This document shows, one piece after another, positions 9,487 to 17,648 of a stretch of DNA of 64,000 bases (its first letter is position 1; each line of letters begins with the position of its first letter). The notes beneath the pieces were generated by a model. The model had not been told where the DNA came from. It did not search any database and saw only the letters and a list, made by a program, of their open reading frames with translations. This DNA comes from Ancalomicrobiaceae bacterium S20 (GTDB taxonomy: Bacteria > Pseudomonadota > Alphaproteobacteria > Rhizobiales > Ancalomicrobiaceae). The position numbers and the translations under genes were made by a program. Location: NCBI GenBank assembly GCA_040269895.1, contig CP158568.1, positions 4,058,001-4,122,000 on the forward strand, given 5' to 3'.

Positions 9487-9522
9487 GGGAACCTCTTGTC
9501 GAAATACGGAGAAGGGACGCCG

Positions 9523-10050
9523 TCAGAGCGAGCGGAACTTGCGTCCGACATAGACGAGGCTCGAGTCTTCCTCGCCCTCGTGCACCGCGACGACCTCGCA
9601 GATCAGCACGTCGTGGCTGCCGACCGCGACGACCTGGGTCAGCCGGCATTCGAAGGCGACCGCCGCATCGGCGAGGCGCGGCACGCGCGTCTCGCCCTCG
9701 ATCCAGACCGCACCCTCGAAGCGCGCCGCCATGTCCTTGACGCCGCCGGAGAACCGCATCGCCAGATCCTCGTGGACCGCCGCGGTCGTGTTCACGCACA
9801 GGAGGCCAGAATTGACGATCGGCAGATAGGACTGCGTGCCGCGATTGATGCAGACGAGCAGGGTCGCCGGACTGTCGGTCACGCTGGTGACCGCCGAGGC
9901 GGTGAAGCCGCACCAGCCTTCCGGACCGCGGCTCGTGATGATGTTCACCGCGGCGGCGAGCCGCGCCATGCCGTTCCGAAATGCCTGTTTGTCGACGGTC
10001 GGAAACGGCAGGCTGCCGGGGGTGCTGTCCAGTCGGGTCGCAAGGGTCAT
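9523..10050 (-). CDS. Flavin reductase-like protein (NtaB/DIM6 family), second
   Basis: This 175-residue protein is of the same family as the neighbour at 8974-9486 but clearly diverged. It shows AAAVNIITSRGPEGWCGFTASAVTSV, the LLVCINRGTQS strand and FECRLTQVVAVGSHDVLICEV. The ATG at 10050 is chosen because AAGGAG lies eight bases upstream; an open upstream extension to 10197 lacks a ribosome site and family similarity. It follows the LLM monooxygenase gene by 88 bases in the same direction, so it is the likely FMNH2 donor for that enzyme. Confidence 0.88.
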   Translation of the reverse strand: MTLATRLDSTPGSLPFPTVDKQAFRNGMARLAAAVNIITSRGPEGWCGFTASAVTSVTDSPATLLVCINRGTQSYLPIVNSGLLCVNTTAAVHEDLAMRFSGGVKDMAARFEGAVWIEGETRVPRLADAAVAFECRLTQVVAVGSHDVLICEVVAVHEGEEDSSLVYVGRKFRSL

Positions 10051-10138
10051 GGCAACGTCTCCTTCGACTTCGGATGCGGCGCTCGAGCAGCGCGGCGTTG
10101 GACCACGGCCCGCGGTCCGTTCGGGCTTCAATCCGGGC

Positions 10139-11446
10139 TCAGAACTCGCGCAAGGTCTCGCGCAGGCTCGACTTGGTGTATTCGGTGCGCACAACACCGA
10201 GCCGCTGCAGCTCGGGGACCAGCCCCTCGCAGATGTCGTTGATGTACTGCCGGCTGATCAGCGTCGTGTTCGGCCGCGTGATCAGGAAGCCGTCGCCGCC
10301 GACGGCCTCGGCGATCTCCGCCATGCGCTTCGCCACCTGCTTCGGCGTACCGACCAGGCCGTCGAGGCCGCGCGAGACCTGATCGAGGCAGAGCTGGCGC
10401 AGCGTCTTGCCCGAGCCCCATTGCGCAAAGGCATCGAGCGAGCCCTGCTCGCCGTTGGTGGTCAGTTTCGGCAGTTCCTCGTCGAGCGCGAACTGCGAGA
10501 AGTCGATGTCGGTGATCGAGGAGATCATCGCCAGCACCTTCTCGAAATAGCCCGGCGCCTCGGCGATCGCGTTGAAGCGTTCCCAGGCCTCCTTCTCGGT
10601 GGCGCCGATGATCGGCGCGGCCAGGAACAGCACCTTGACGTCATCAGGATTGCGGCCGGCCTCGATCGCCTTGGCGCGCACGTCGTCGCGATAGGCCTTG
10701 TTGCCAGCGATGCCCGACGAGGGCGCGATGATCGAATCCGCCGTCTCGGCCGCGAACTTGCGGCCGCGCGGGGAGCCGCCGGCCTGCACGAAGGTCGGCT
10801 CGATCTGCGGCCCCGGCGCCACGTTGAGCGGACCGCGGCACTTGAAGAACCGGCCTTCGAAATTGATCGGCGCGACCTTGCGATAGTCGGCGTAGGTGCC
10901 GGTCTCATGATCGCGGATCACCGTGTCTGGCGCCCAGGAGTGCCAGAGCGCCTTGCACAGCGCGACATATTCGTCGGCCATGTCGTAGCGCAGGTGGCGG
11001 GGCGGCAGGGCGTCCATGCCGAAGTTCTTCGCCGCGAGATCCTCGCCGGACGTGACGATGTTCCAGCCGAACCGGCCCTTGCAGATATGGTCCAGCGTCG
11101 TGCAGAGCCGGGCCAGCATGAAGGGCGGATAGGCCATGGTGGAGAGCGTGGCGACCACGCCGAGACGGGTGGTCGAGGCGCCGAGCAGGGCGGCGAGCGG
11201 CGCCGGATCGTGCTTCGGCGCCATAATGACGTGCTTCAGATAGGCCTCCGGCGTATGCCCGTAGGCATCGGGGACCATCAGCGTATCCTCGATCATGATG
11301 TAGTCGAAGCAGGCCCGCTCCATGGCGCGCGCCATGTCGATGTAGAAGCCGCCGTCGAAGGGCAGGCCGCCGGCCGCGATCGGCCCGTTCCACTCGTCGG
11401 GAGTGAAGTTCATGAACCAACCGAGATGGAAGCGTTTGGCGGTCAT
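10139..11446 (-). CDS. LLM-class flavin-dependent monooxygenase (NtaA/DmoA family), second
   Basis: This 435-residue protein is the second NtaA/SnaA-type oxygenase of the window. It starts TAKRFHLGWFMNFTPDEW and shows GRFGWNIVTSGEDLAAKNFG, HLRYDMADEYVALCKALWHSW and RGPLNVAPGPQIEPTFVQAGG. The last segment has APGPQIEP where the first copy and many relatives have PQGQP. The ATG at 11446 follows GAGGAG. It heads a minus-strand unit with two flavin reductases and is divergent from a LysR regulator, which probably controls it. It differs enough from the first LLM enzyme that the two are not recent duplicates; they may act on successive intermediates or different substrates. Confidence 0.9.
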   Translation of the reverse strand: MTAKRFHLGWFMNFTPDEWNGPIAAGGLPFDGGFYIDMARAMERACFDYIMIEDTLMVPDAYGHTPEAYLKHVIMAPKHDPAPLAALLGASTTRLGVVATLSTMAYPPFMLARLCTTLDHICKGRFGWNIVTSGEDLAAKNFGMDALPPRHLRYDMADEYVALCKALWHSWAPDTVIRDHETGTYADYRKVAPINFEGRFFKCRGPLNVAPGPQIEPTFVQAGGSPRGRKFAAETADSIIAPSSGIAGNKAYRDDVRAKAIEAGRNPDDVKVLFLAAPIIGATEKEAWERFNAIAEAPGYFEKVLAMISSITDIDFSQFALDEELPKLTTNGEQGSLDAFAQWGSGKTLRQLCLDQVSRGLDGLVGTPKQVAKRMAEIAEAVGGDGFLITRPNTTLISRQYINDICEGLVPELQRLGVVRTEYTKSSLRETLREF

Positions 11447-11981
11447 GGCGGCTCCTCGTCGACGGTGGGGGCGGTGCGGTCCGGACCGGCCTTCCACAGA
11501 CCGGTCCGACAACTCCGAGCCTAGGATCGGTCCGGCCGCGGCAACTATCTGAAAACAAAGAAGCGCCGATCGGTGCCAGCCGTGCCGCCACATTGGGCAG
11601 CCGCGCGGTTCGGGCCGTCTTTATGGGCAACGATCGACGGAACGCGCCGGGACGGCCCGCGGCCGATTGCGATCCAGCCGAGACCGGGCGCGCGCTTCTG
11701 ACGCAGTGCAGCGCGAATTTGGGTGCATCGCGGTAGCAGCGGCTCGCCCGAATCGCGCGGCGGCTGCGACGGGCCTCGTCGATCCTGCCTTCGGCCCATT
11801 GTCGGCCGATCTGGCATGCCGCTTGCGTAGTTTTGCTTAGATCACGGACACTTCGTGATGGGTTGCCACGGTCCGCGGACGGGCGGTGCGTGGACGAGGC
11901 CCGGCAGGCGTTACCGATCGCGGTTCCCGCGCCGGGCGCGCAGGCGGGCATCGGGACACCGGAGGTGAGCGGGGTTCATCC
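11447..11981. promoter_or_regulatory. Divergent promoter region of LLM monooxygenase and LysR gene
   Basis: This 535-base gap lies between the minus-strand LLM monooxygenase and the plus-strand LysR gene. I see no supported gene in it. An inverted repeat, ATCAC at 11841-11845 and GTGAT at 11855-11859 with nine bases between, follows an AT-richer patch (TAGTTTTGCTTAG) and is a candidate LysR operator. The rest shows no clear structure. Confidence 0.45.
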
Positions 11982-12992
11982 ATGACCGGTCTCGGACAGC
12001 TCCACGATATCGACCTGAAGCTGCTGCGCTGCTTCTGCACCATCGTCGAAGAAGGCAGCTTCGCCGCCGCGCAGTCGACGCTGAACCTGTCGCAGTCGAT
12101 GCTCAGCGAATACATGAAAACGCTGGAAATCCGGCTCGGCACGCGACTGTGCCAGCGCGGTCCGAAGGGGTTCAAGCTCTACCACGAGGGCGAACTGGTC
12201 TATCACGCGGCGAAGGAGCTGTTCTCCTCGGTGGAGGGCTTTCGCCAGAAGGTGACCGCCGTCAACGACGGTTCCGGATACGAGATCTCGCTCGCGATCC
12301 AGGACGGCATCATCGAGAGCCCGCGGTCGCGGATCGCCGAGGCGATCGAACGCTTCAGCGAGTATTATCCGAAGGTCACGTTCCATGTGGAACTGATGCT
12401 CGGCTTTCGCCTGATGGCGGCGGTCGCCGACGGCACGGTCAATGTCGGGATCGGCCTGCTCTATGACCGATTTCCGCATCTCTCGACCGAGCCGCTCTAC
12501 GAGGAGACCGTGTATCTCTGCTGCGGCGTCGGGCATCCGCTGTTCGACGCGGCCGAGGACACGCTCGACCGCGAGACGATCGAGGCGGCTGCCTACTGCC
12601 ATCGCGGCCATCTCGAATTCCTGCATCCACCCGGCGACGGCCATTTCGAACATCGCGGCGATACGGCACACGGCTCCTACGCGCATCTGGCGCTGATCCT
12701 GTCCGGGCGCAACATCGGCTACCTGCCGGACCACATGGCGCTCGCCTTCGAGAAGGCCGGCCGGCTCCGCATTCTGCGCGCCGACCTCACCCAGCTGGTC
12801 AATCCGGTGGTCGCCGTGACCGGCTCCGCCGCCGTCGACTTCAAGCTCGCGCGCCGCTTCGTCGACTGCCTGATCGACGTGCACATGGAACGGGCCGAGC
12901 CGCGCGCGGCGCGGGCCGTCGCCGCGTTGACGCGGGAGTTCGGCCCTCGCGACGGCACCGTCGCGCCCCTGACGGTCGGGCAGGGCGCCTGA
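11982..12992 (+). CDS. LysR family transcriptional regulator, first
   Basis: This 336-residue protein has the LysR winged helix-turn-helix at residues about 8-67 (DIDLKLLRCFCTIVEEGSF, AAAQSTLNLSQSMLSEYMKTLEIRLG) and a periplasmic-binding-like effector domain to about 300. The DNA-binding part is slightly unusual: LNLSQSMLSEYMKTLE replaces the more usual SQPALS pattern. Several Cys and His residues cluster in the effector domain (VYLCCGVGHPLF, AYCHRGHLEFLH). The C-terminal about 35 residues are an extra tail. The ATG at 11982 has GGAGGT 15 bases upstream, a long spacing. It is divergent from the second LLM monooxygenase, which it probably regulates. Confidence 0.88.
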   Translation: MTGLGQLHDIDLKLLRCFCTIVEEGSFAAAQSTLNLSQSMLSEYMKTLEIRLGTRLCQRGPKGFKLYHEGELVYHAAKELFSSVEGFRQKVTAVNDGSGYEISLAIQDGIIESPRSRIAEAIERFSEYYPKVTFHVELMLGFRLMAAVADGTVNVGIGLLYDRFPHLSTEPLYEETVYLCCGVGHPLFDAAEDTLDRETIEAAAYCHRGHLEFLHPPGDGHFEHRGDTAHGSYAHLALILSGRNIGYLPDHMALAFEKAGRLRILRADLTQLVNPVVAVTGSAAVDFKLARRFVDCLIDVHMERAEPRAARAVAALTREFGPRDGTVAPLTVGQGA

Positions 12993-13040
12993 GCCCGGAG
13001 CGCCCGGCCGCTCCAGCCTATTTGTAAACGCAAGCCTTTT

Positions 13041-13067
13041 CCGATCGGAGTGAATCACTCCGATCGG
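13041..13067. terminator. Palindromic hairpin between convergent LysR genes
   Basis: A perfect 12-bp stem (13041-13052 with 13056-13067) and AAT loop lies between two convergent LysR genes. It has no long T tract, but position and perfection suggest a bidirectional terminator. Confidence 0.6.
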
Positions 13068-13075
13068 GCCTTGCT

Positions 13076-13945
13076 CTAGTCGGGCTGATCGAGCCCGAGG
13101 TAATGCGCCAGATAGTCGTGCAGGGCGTGGGCCGCGTGCGAGGTCGGGCCCTGCGACTTGTAGAGCAGCAAGTCGACCTTCGGCAGCGCCGGAAATCCCT
13201 GGTCCGGCATCAGTTCCTTCATGCCCGGCGTCAGCGCGCTGCGGCCGAGAACCGTCAGCGCCATGCCGGAGAAGGCGGCGGCCTGCAGACCGCCGACACT
13301 CTCGCTCTCGCAGGCGATGCGCCAGCGCCGGCCGGCCCGCTCCAGACACTCGATCGCATGATCGCGATAGATGTTGCCGGGCGGCAGCAGCGCCAGCGGC
13401 ACCGGGTCTTCCAGATGGGCCTCGGAATTCTGGCCGGTCATCCAGATCAGCTGTTCCCGGCGCACCACCTGGCCGCCGGTGAAGTCGTTCATGCGCGTGA
13501 CCAGCGCGATGTCGATCTTGCGGTTCTGCACCATCTCGACCAGCGGCGTCGACAGGGCGCAGCGGAGCTCGACCTTGATGTGCGGGAAGGCCTTGCGAAA
13601 GATCGCCAGGATCTCCGGCAGCACGAAGGCGGCATAGAGATCGGGCGTTCCGAGCACCACGTCGCCCTGGATGTCGGGCGACAGCATGCGCGCGAGCAAC
13701 TCGTCGTGCAGGCGCAGGATCGAGCGCGCATAGGTGACGACCGTCTCGCCGTTCGGCGTCAGCGCCATGCGCCGACCCTCGTGCGTGAACAGCGCCTTGC
13801 CGATCACATCCTCGAGCCGCTGCAGTTGCAGCGTGATCGCCGGCTGCGTCCGTCCGAGCCGGCGCGCGGCCTCGGTGATGCTGCCGGCCTCGATCACGGC
13901 GAGCAGCGAGCGCAGGACGCGGATATCGAGGCTGATCAGGTTCAT
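13076..13945 (-). CDS. LysR family transcriptional regulator, second
   Basis: This 289-residue protein has a standard LysR layout: helix-turn-helix LRSLLAVIEAGSITEAARRLGRTQPAITLQLQRLE at residues 10-45, a linker helix, and an effector domain with GTPDLYAAFVLPEILAIFRKAFPHIKVEL. The ATG at 13945 fits family starts; a TTG at 13993 would add 16 residues and neither has a good ribosome site. It is transcribed away from the Tat-exported binding protein at 14256 and shares a 310-base region with it, so it probably controls the downstream importer and molybdenum-hydroxylase genes. Confidence 0.9.
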   Translation of the reverse strand: MNLISLDIRVLRSLLAVIEAGSITEAARRLGRTQPAITLQLQRLEDVIGKALFTHEGRRMALTPNGETVVTYARSILRLHDELLARMLSPDIQGDVVLGTPDLYAAFVLPEILAIFRKAFPHIKVELRCALSTPLVEMVQNRKIDIALVTRMNDFTGGQVVRREQLIWMTGQNSEAHLEDPVPLALLPPGNIYRDHAIECLERAGRRWRIACESESVGGLQAAAFSGMALTVLGRSALTPGMKELMPDQGFPALPKVDLLLYKSQGPTSHAAHALHDYLAHYLGLDQPD

Positions 13946-14255
13946 GGAGGGGAGGGTCCGCCGCTCGAGCCGATTTTTGTCAGCTCGAAGCAAGTTCCGT
14001 GCAGCACGCCGGCAAGGGGTCGGCAGGCCGCTCGGCGGCGGTCACGCCGCCACTTCGCACGGCAACTGCACAAGGAACGACAACCGATCTGCCTCGATGT
14101 TCAGCACATTATTCGGCCTTATGGATCGAATTTGTACTTCTCATTTTTCAAAAGAAAATTTTGCACATAGCGTTTTTTCCTAGGTGATCTCCCTGCCATG
14201 GCTCCCGAAAAGGCGGATCTCCCTCCAATTCAACTGGACTTCGAGGAGAAATGCT
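13946..14255. promoter_or_regulatory. Divergent promoter region with LysR-type dyad
   Basis: The region between the second LysR gene and the PotD-like operon is GC-rich to about 14090 and then strongly AT-rich to 14185. A perfect dyad, ATTCG (14111-14115) and CGAAT (14127-14131) around eleven bases, has the shape of a LysR recognition site. Promoters for both directions are expected here; no exact -35/-10 pair is claimed. Confidence 0.5.
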
Positions 14256-15593
14256 ATGTCGACTACGGACAAGACGCCGCCTCAACGTGCCGTTGCAAAG
14301 ACCAAAGCCGGTCTCGACCGCCGTACTCTTCTGAAGGGCGCGGCCGCTGTTGCCGGCGCCGCGGCCGGCTCGGATGCGATCCGCGGCTTCCCGACCGTCT
14401 GGGCGCAGGAAATCAAGGACATCGAACTGCGCCACGTCGGCGTCAGCTACTCGGTCGTCCAGGCGATCGGCGACCAGGCCGCGAAGGATCTCGGCTTCAA
14501 GGTCACGATGCAGAACCTCGACACCTCGGCCGCGATCAACCGTTTCATCACCCAGCCGAACACCGTCGACATCGCCGATGTCGAGGGCTGGCAGGCCAAG
14601 CTCGCGATCAAGCGCGGCGTGCTGCAGGGCATCGAGCGCAAGAGGATCAAGGAATTCGACAACTTCCTGCCGATCTTCACCAAGGGCGAACTGAACGGTC
14701 ACAAGATCCCGCGCCAGGGCATCTCGCCCTATGAAGCGCTCTACATCGCCAAGAAGGACGCGACCGAGCTGCATGACGGTGTCGCCGACTGGCTGACCAA
14801 CATTCCGCAGGTCTACAACGCCGACTCGATCGGCTATCGCCCCGATCTGGTCGGCCACGAAGTGACCGAGTGGAAGGAGCTGATCGATCCGAAGTTCAAG
14901 GGCAAGGCCGCGATCCTCGACGTGCCCGCGATCGGGATCATGGACGCCGCGCTCTGCCTGGAGAGCGCCGGGCTGATCAAGTACGGCAACAAGGGCAACA
15001 TGACCAAGGCCGAGATCGACTTCACGATCAACAAGCTGATCGAACTGAAGAAGTCGGGCCACTTCCGCGCCACCTGGACAACCTTCGACCAGTCGGTGAA
15101 CCTGATGGCCGCCGGCGAGGTGGTGATCCAGTCGATGTGGTCGCCGGCGGTCGCGGCGGTGCGCGTCAAGCAGATCCCCTGCGTCTACGCGCCGGTCAAC
15201 ATCAAGAACGGCAAGGAAGGCTATCGCGGCTGGTGCAACGGCATGGGCCTGATGAAGCACCTCACCGGCAAGAAGCTCGAAGCCGCCTACGAGTACCTGA
15301 ACTGGTATCTCTCCGGCTGGCAGGGCGCGTTCGTCAGCCGCTACGGCTATTACAGCCCGGTACCGTCCACCGCCAAGAAGTTCATGTCCGCGGCCGAGTG
15401 GGAATACTGGTACGAGGGCAAGCCGTCGCCCGAAGTGGTCAAGGATCCCTACGGCGTCCCGATGGAACCCGTCGGCACCAAGCGCGACGGCGGCTCCTTC
15501 ATCGACCGCGTCACCAACATCTCGTGCTGGAACACGCTGATGGACGAGGCGGCCTACATGAACCAGCGCTGGAACGACTTCAAGGTCGCCTGA
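14256..15593 (+). CDS. Tat-exported ABC substrate-binding protein (PotD-like, family 1)
   Basis: This 445-residue periplasmic protein begins with a twin-arginine signal, DRRTLLKGAAAVAGAAAG (about residues 23-40). The mature part resembles extracellular solute-binding proteins of the polyamine/opine/iron type, with NTVDIADVEGWQAKLAIKRG, PQVYNADSIGYRPDL, WKELIDPKFKGKAAILDVPA and a late YLNWYLSGWQG segment. The ATG at 14256 follows GAGGAGA; an earlier ATG-like start at 14184 lacks this. Downstream lie two PotB/PotC-type permeases and a PotA-like ATPase. Family ligands include putrescine and spermidine, but also many others, so the substrate is unassigned. Tat export suggests the protein folds before export. 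Confidence 0.9.
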   Translation: MSTTDKTPPQRAVAKTKAGLDRRTLLKGAAAVAGAAAGSDAIRGFPTVWAQEIKDIELRHVGVSYSVVQAIGDQAAKDLGFKVTMQNLDTSAAINRFITQPNTVDIADVEGWQAKLAIKRGVLQGIERKRIKEFDNFLPIFTKGELNGHKIPRQGISPYEALYIAKKDATELHDGVADWLTNIPQVYNADSIGYRPDLVGHEVTEWKELIDPKFKGKAAILDVPAIGIMDAALCLESAGLIKYGNKGNMTKAEIDFTINKLIELKKSGHFRATWTTFDQSVNLMAAGEVVIQSMWSPAVAAVRVKQIPCVYAPVNIKNGKEGYRGWCNGMGLMKHLTGKKLEAAYEYLNWYLSGWQGAFVSRYGYYSPVPSTAKKFMSAAEWEYWYEGKPSPEVVKDPYGVPMEPVGTKRDGGSFIDRVTNISCWNTLMDEAAYMNQRWNDFKVA

Positions 15594-15658
15594 CCGGCAT
15601 TCCGGATAGCTTTCAGCTCTGACAAGTCCCGGCCGTGAACCCTGTGCGGCCGGCCTCC

Positions 15659-15734
15659 TCCCGCCGGGCCTCCGGCGGGACCAGACCTCCCGGACGCCGC
15701 GCCTCCTCTCCCCCCAGGCGGCGTCCGGGATTTT
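15659..15734 (+). terminator. Twin hairpins inside the ABC operon
   Basis: Two stems follow the binding-protein gene: 15659-15667 with 15672-15680 (9 bp, GCCT loop), and 15688-15700 with 15718-15730 (13 bp) followed by TTTT. Such hairpins after binding-protein genes commonly stabilise the upstream mRNA and reduce read-through so the binding protein outnumbers the permeases. That role is inferred. Confidence 0.6.
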
Positions 15735-15799
15735 CGCCGGTCTTCCGCGCCCTCCCGGCGCGCCGATCCCACTCCTCCCGGCCTCCGGAGACCCCGACG

Positions 15800-16711
15800 A
15801 TGACCCGTCCGACGCGCGCCCAGAGACCCGCCAAGACGCCCGAGACGAGCGGCCGGCGCCGCGACTGGCTCGGCTGGCTCTATATCGCGCCGCTGGTGCT
15901 GGTGCTGGTGCCGTTCTTCCTGGCGCCGCTCCTCGCCGTCGTGGCGGCGAGCGTGTTCGAGAGCGACGGTTTCGGCGGCATGACGCCGGCGCTGGATCTC
16001 TCGAACTACTGGCAGGTCCTGACCTCGGACCTGACCTTCAATCTCTACTGGTCGACGGCCAAGTTCACCTTCCTGACCTGGCTGTTCAGCCTGATCATCG
16101 GCTTCTTCGTCGCCTATTTCCTGGTGTTCCACGTCCGCAATCCACTGCTCGGGCTCGGGCTGTTCCTGCTCTGCACGGTGCCGTTCTGGACGTCGAACAT
16201 CATCCGCATGATCTCGTGGATCCCGCTGCTCGGAAAGCAGGGCCTGATCAACGAGGCATTGCTCAAGATCGGGCTCATTCACGAGCCGCTCGAGTTCCTG
16301 CTGTTCTCGAGCTTCGCGGTCGTGGTCGCCTATGTGCACCAGCTCACGATCTTCATGATCGTGCCGATCTTCAACGCCATGGGCCGCATCGACAAGCGCG
16401 TCGTCGAGGCCGCGATCGACGCCGGCGCCAGCCGCTTCGACATCATGCGGCTGATCATCGTGCCCTTGTCGAAGAGCGGCATCGCGCTCGGCTCGATCTT
16501 CGTCGTCTCGATCGTGATGGGCGACTTCTTCGTCGTGAAGGTCATGTCCGGCGGCGGCTCGGCCTCGGTGGTCGGCGCCTTCTACGAGGACGTCGGCGTC
16601 TTGCAATACCCGAAGGCCGCCGCGAGCGCGGTGATCCTGACCGCGGTCCTGATGGCGGCGGTCGGCCTGATCCTGCGCACCGTCGACATCCGCCGGGAGA
16701 TCACCCGATGA
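15800..16711 (+). CDS. PotB-like ABC transporter permease
   Basis: This 303-residue inner-membrane protein has about six helices and the binding-protein-dependent permease fold. The EAA loop is VVEAAIDAGASRFDIMRLIIVPLSKSG near residues 195-220. The N-terminus is a charged, Arg-rich cytosolic lead before WLGWLYIAPLVLVLVPFFLAP. The ATG at 15800 follows CGGAGACC. Its stop overlaps the ATGA start of the next permease. It pairs with that permease and the ATPase at 17649 to import whatever the Tat-exported binding protein captures. Confidence 0.9.
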   Translation: MTRPTRAQRPAKTPETSGRRRDWLGWLYIAPLVLVLVPFFLAPLLAVVAASVFESDGFGGMTPALDLSNYWQVLTSDLTFNLYWSTAKFTFLTWLFSLIIGFFVAYFLVFHVRNPLLGLGLFLLCTVPFWTSNIIRMISWIPLLGKQGLINEALLKIGLIHEPLEFLLFSSFAVVVAYVHQLTIFMIVPIFNAMGRIDKRVVEAAIDAGASRFDIMRLIIVPLSKSGIALGSIFVVSIVMGDFFVVKVMSGGGSASVVGAFYEDVGVLQYPKAAASAVILTAVLMAAVGLILRTVDIRREITR

Positions 16712-17634
16712 GCGCCGAGCCGATCGCCGACCGCCCCGCCGCTTTCACCATGGAGCCCGCGATGCCGCGCAAGACCCGCAGCCGCACGAGCCGCGCCGTG
16801 GCCCCCTCCAAGGGCGGCCGGCCCTGGACCTTCTATGTGCTCGCGACGCTGTTCGCGCTCTATGTCGCCGCGCTCTATGGACCGATGCTCTGCATCTACA
16901 TCCTGTCGTTCCAGGACGTGCGCGGCGGATTGGTGTTCCCGGTCAAGGGCTTCTCGCTGCACTGGTTCGTCGAGCTGGTCACCCAGGCGCGCACCGGCGA
17001 CGTCAAGGGCGCGTTCGATCGCTCGATCAGGCTCGCCGCCGTGGTCACGGTGCTGACGGTGGTGGTCTCGTTCCTCGCGGGACTGGCGTTCCGGCGCCGG
17101 TTCCCGGGCGACCGCATCGTGTTCACGCTGATGATCGGCAGCCTGGTCGCGCCCGGCCTCGTGCTCGGCATCGGCGTCGGGCTCCTGTTCAACGCCGCCG
17201 GGCTGGAGACGAACTGGTACACGTCCGCGCTCGGCGCGCAGCTCTCCTGGACGCTGCCGTTCGGGGTGCTGGTCATGTTCGCGGTCATGTCGCGGTTCGA
17301 GAAGGTCTGGGAGGAGGCCGCGCGCGACCTCGGCGCGACGCGCTGGCAGACGATCCGGCTCGTGATGATCCCGGTGCTGGCGCCCGGTCTGGTCGCGGTC
17401 GGCCTGTTCGGCTTCACGCTCTCCTACGACGAGTTCGCCCGCACGCTGCAGACGGCCGGCGCGCTCAACACGCTGCCGCTCGAGATCTGGAGCATGACGC
17501 TCAACATCACCTCGCCATCGCTCTACGCGCTCGGCACCGTCACGACCATTGTCTCCTTCGTCATCATCGTCGCGAGCCTCGGCACCATCGCCTGGATGCA
17601 GAAGCGCCGCGCCCGTCGTCAGTCCGGTTCCTGA
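16708..17634 (+). CDS. PotC-like ABC transporter permease
   Basis: This 308-residue protein is the second permease of the polyamine-type importer. About six helices follow an Arg/Pro-rich N-terminal segment, and the EAA loop is WEEAARDLGATRWQTIRLVMIPVL. The stretch FTLSYDEFARTLQTAGALNTLPLEIW is typical of PotC relatives. It overlaps the previous gene by ATGA and is 14 bases before the ATPase, so it is coupled to both. Confidence 0.9.
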   Translation: MSAEPIADRPAAFTMEPAMPRKTRSRTSRAVAPSKGGRPWTFYVLATLFALYVAALYGPMLCIYILSFQDVRGGLVFPVKGFSLHWFVELVTQARTGDVKGAFDRSIRLAAVVTVLTVVVSFLAGLAFRRRFPGDRIVFTLMIGSLVAPGLVLGIGVGLLFNAAGLETNWYTSALGAQLSWTLPFGVLVMFAVMSRFEKVWEEAARDLGATRWQTIRLVMIPVLAPGLVAVGLFGFTLSYDEFARTLQTAGALNTLPLEIWSMTLNITSPSLYALGTVTTIVSFVIIVASLGTIAWMQKRRARRQSGS

Positions 17635-17648
17635 GGAGAACACCAGCC

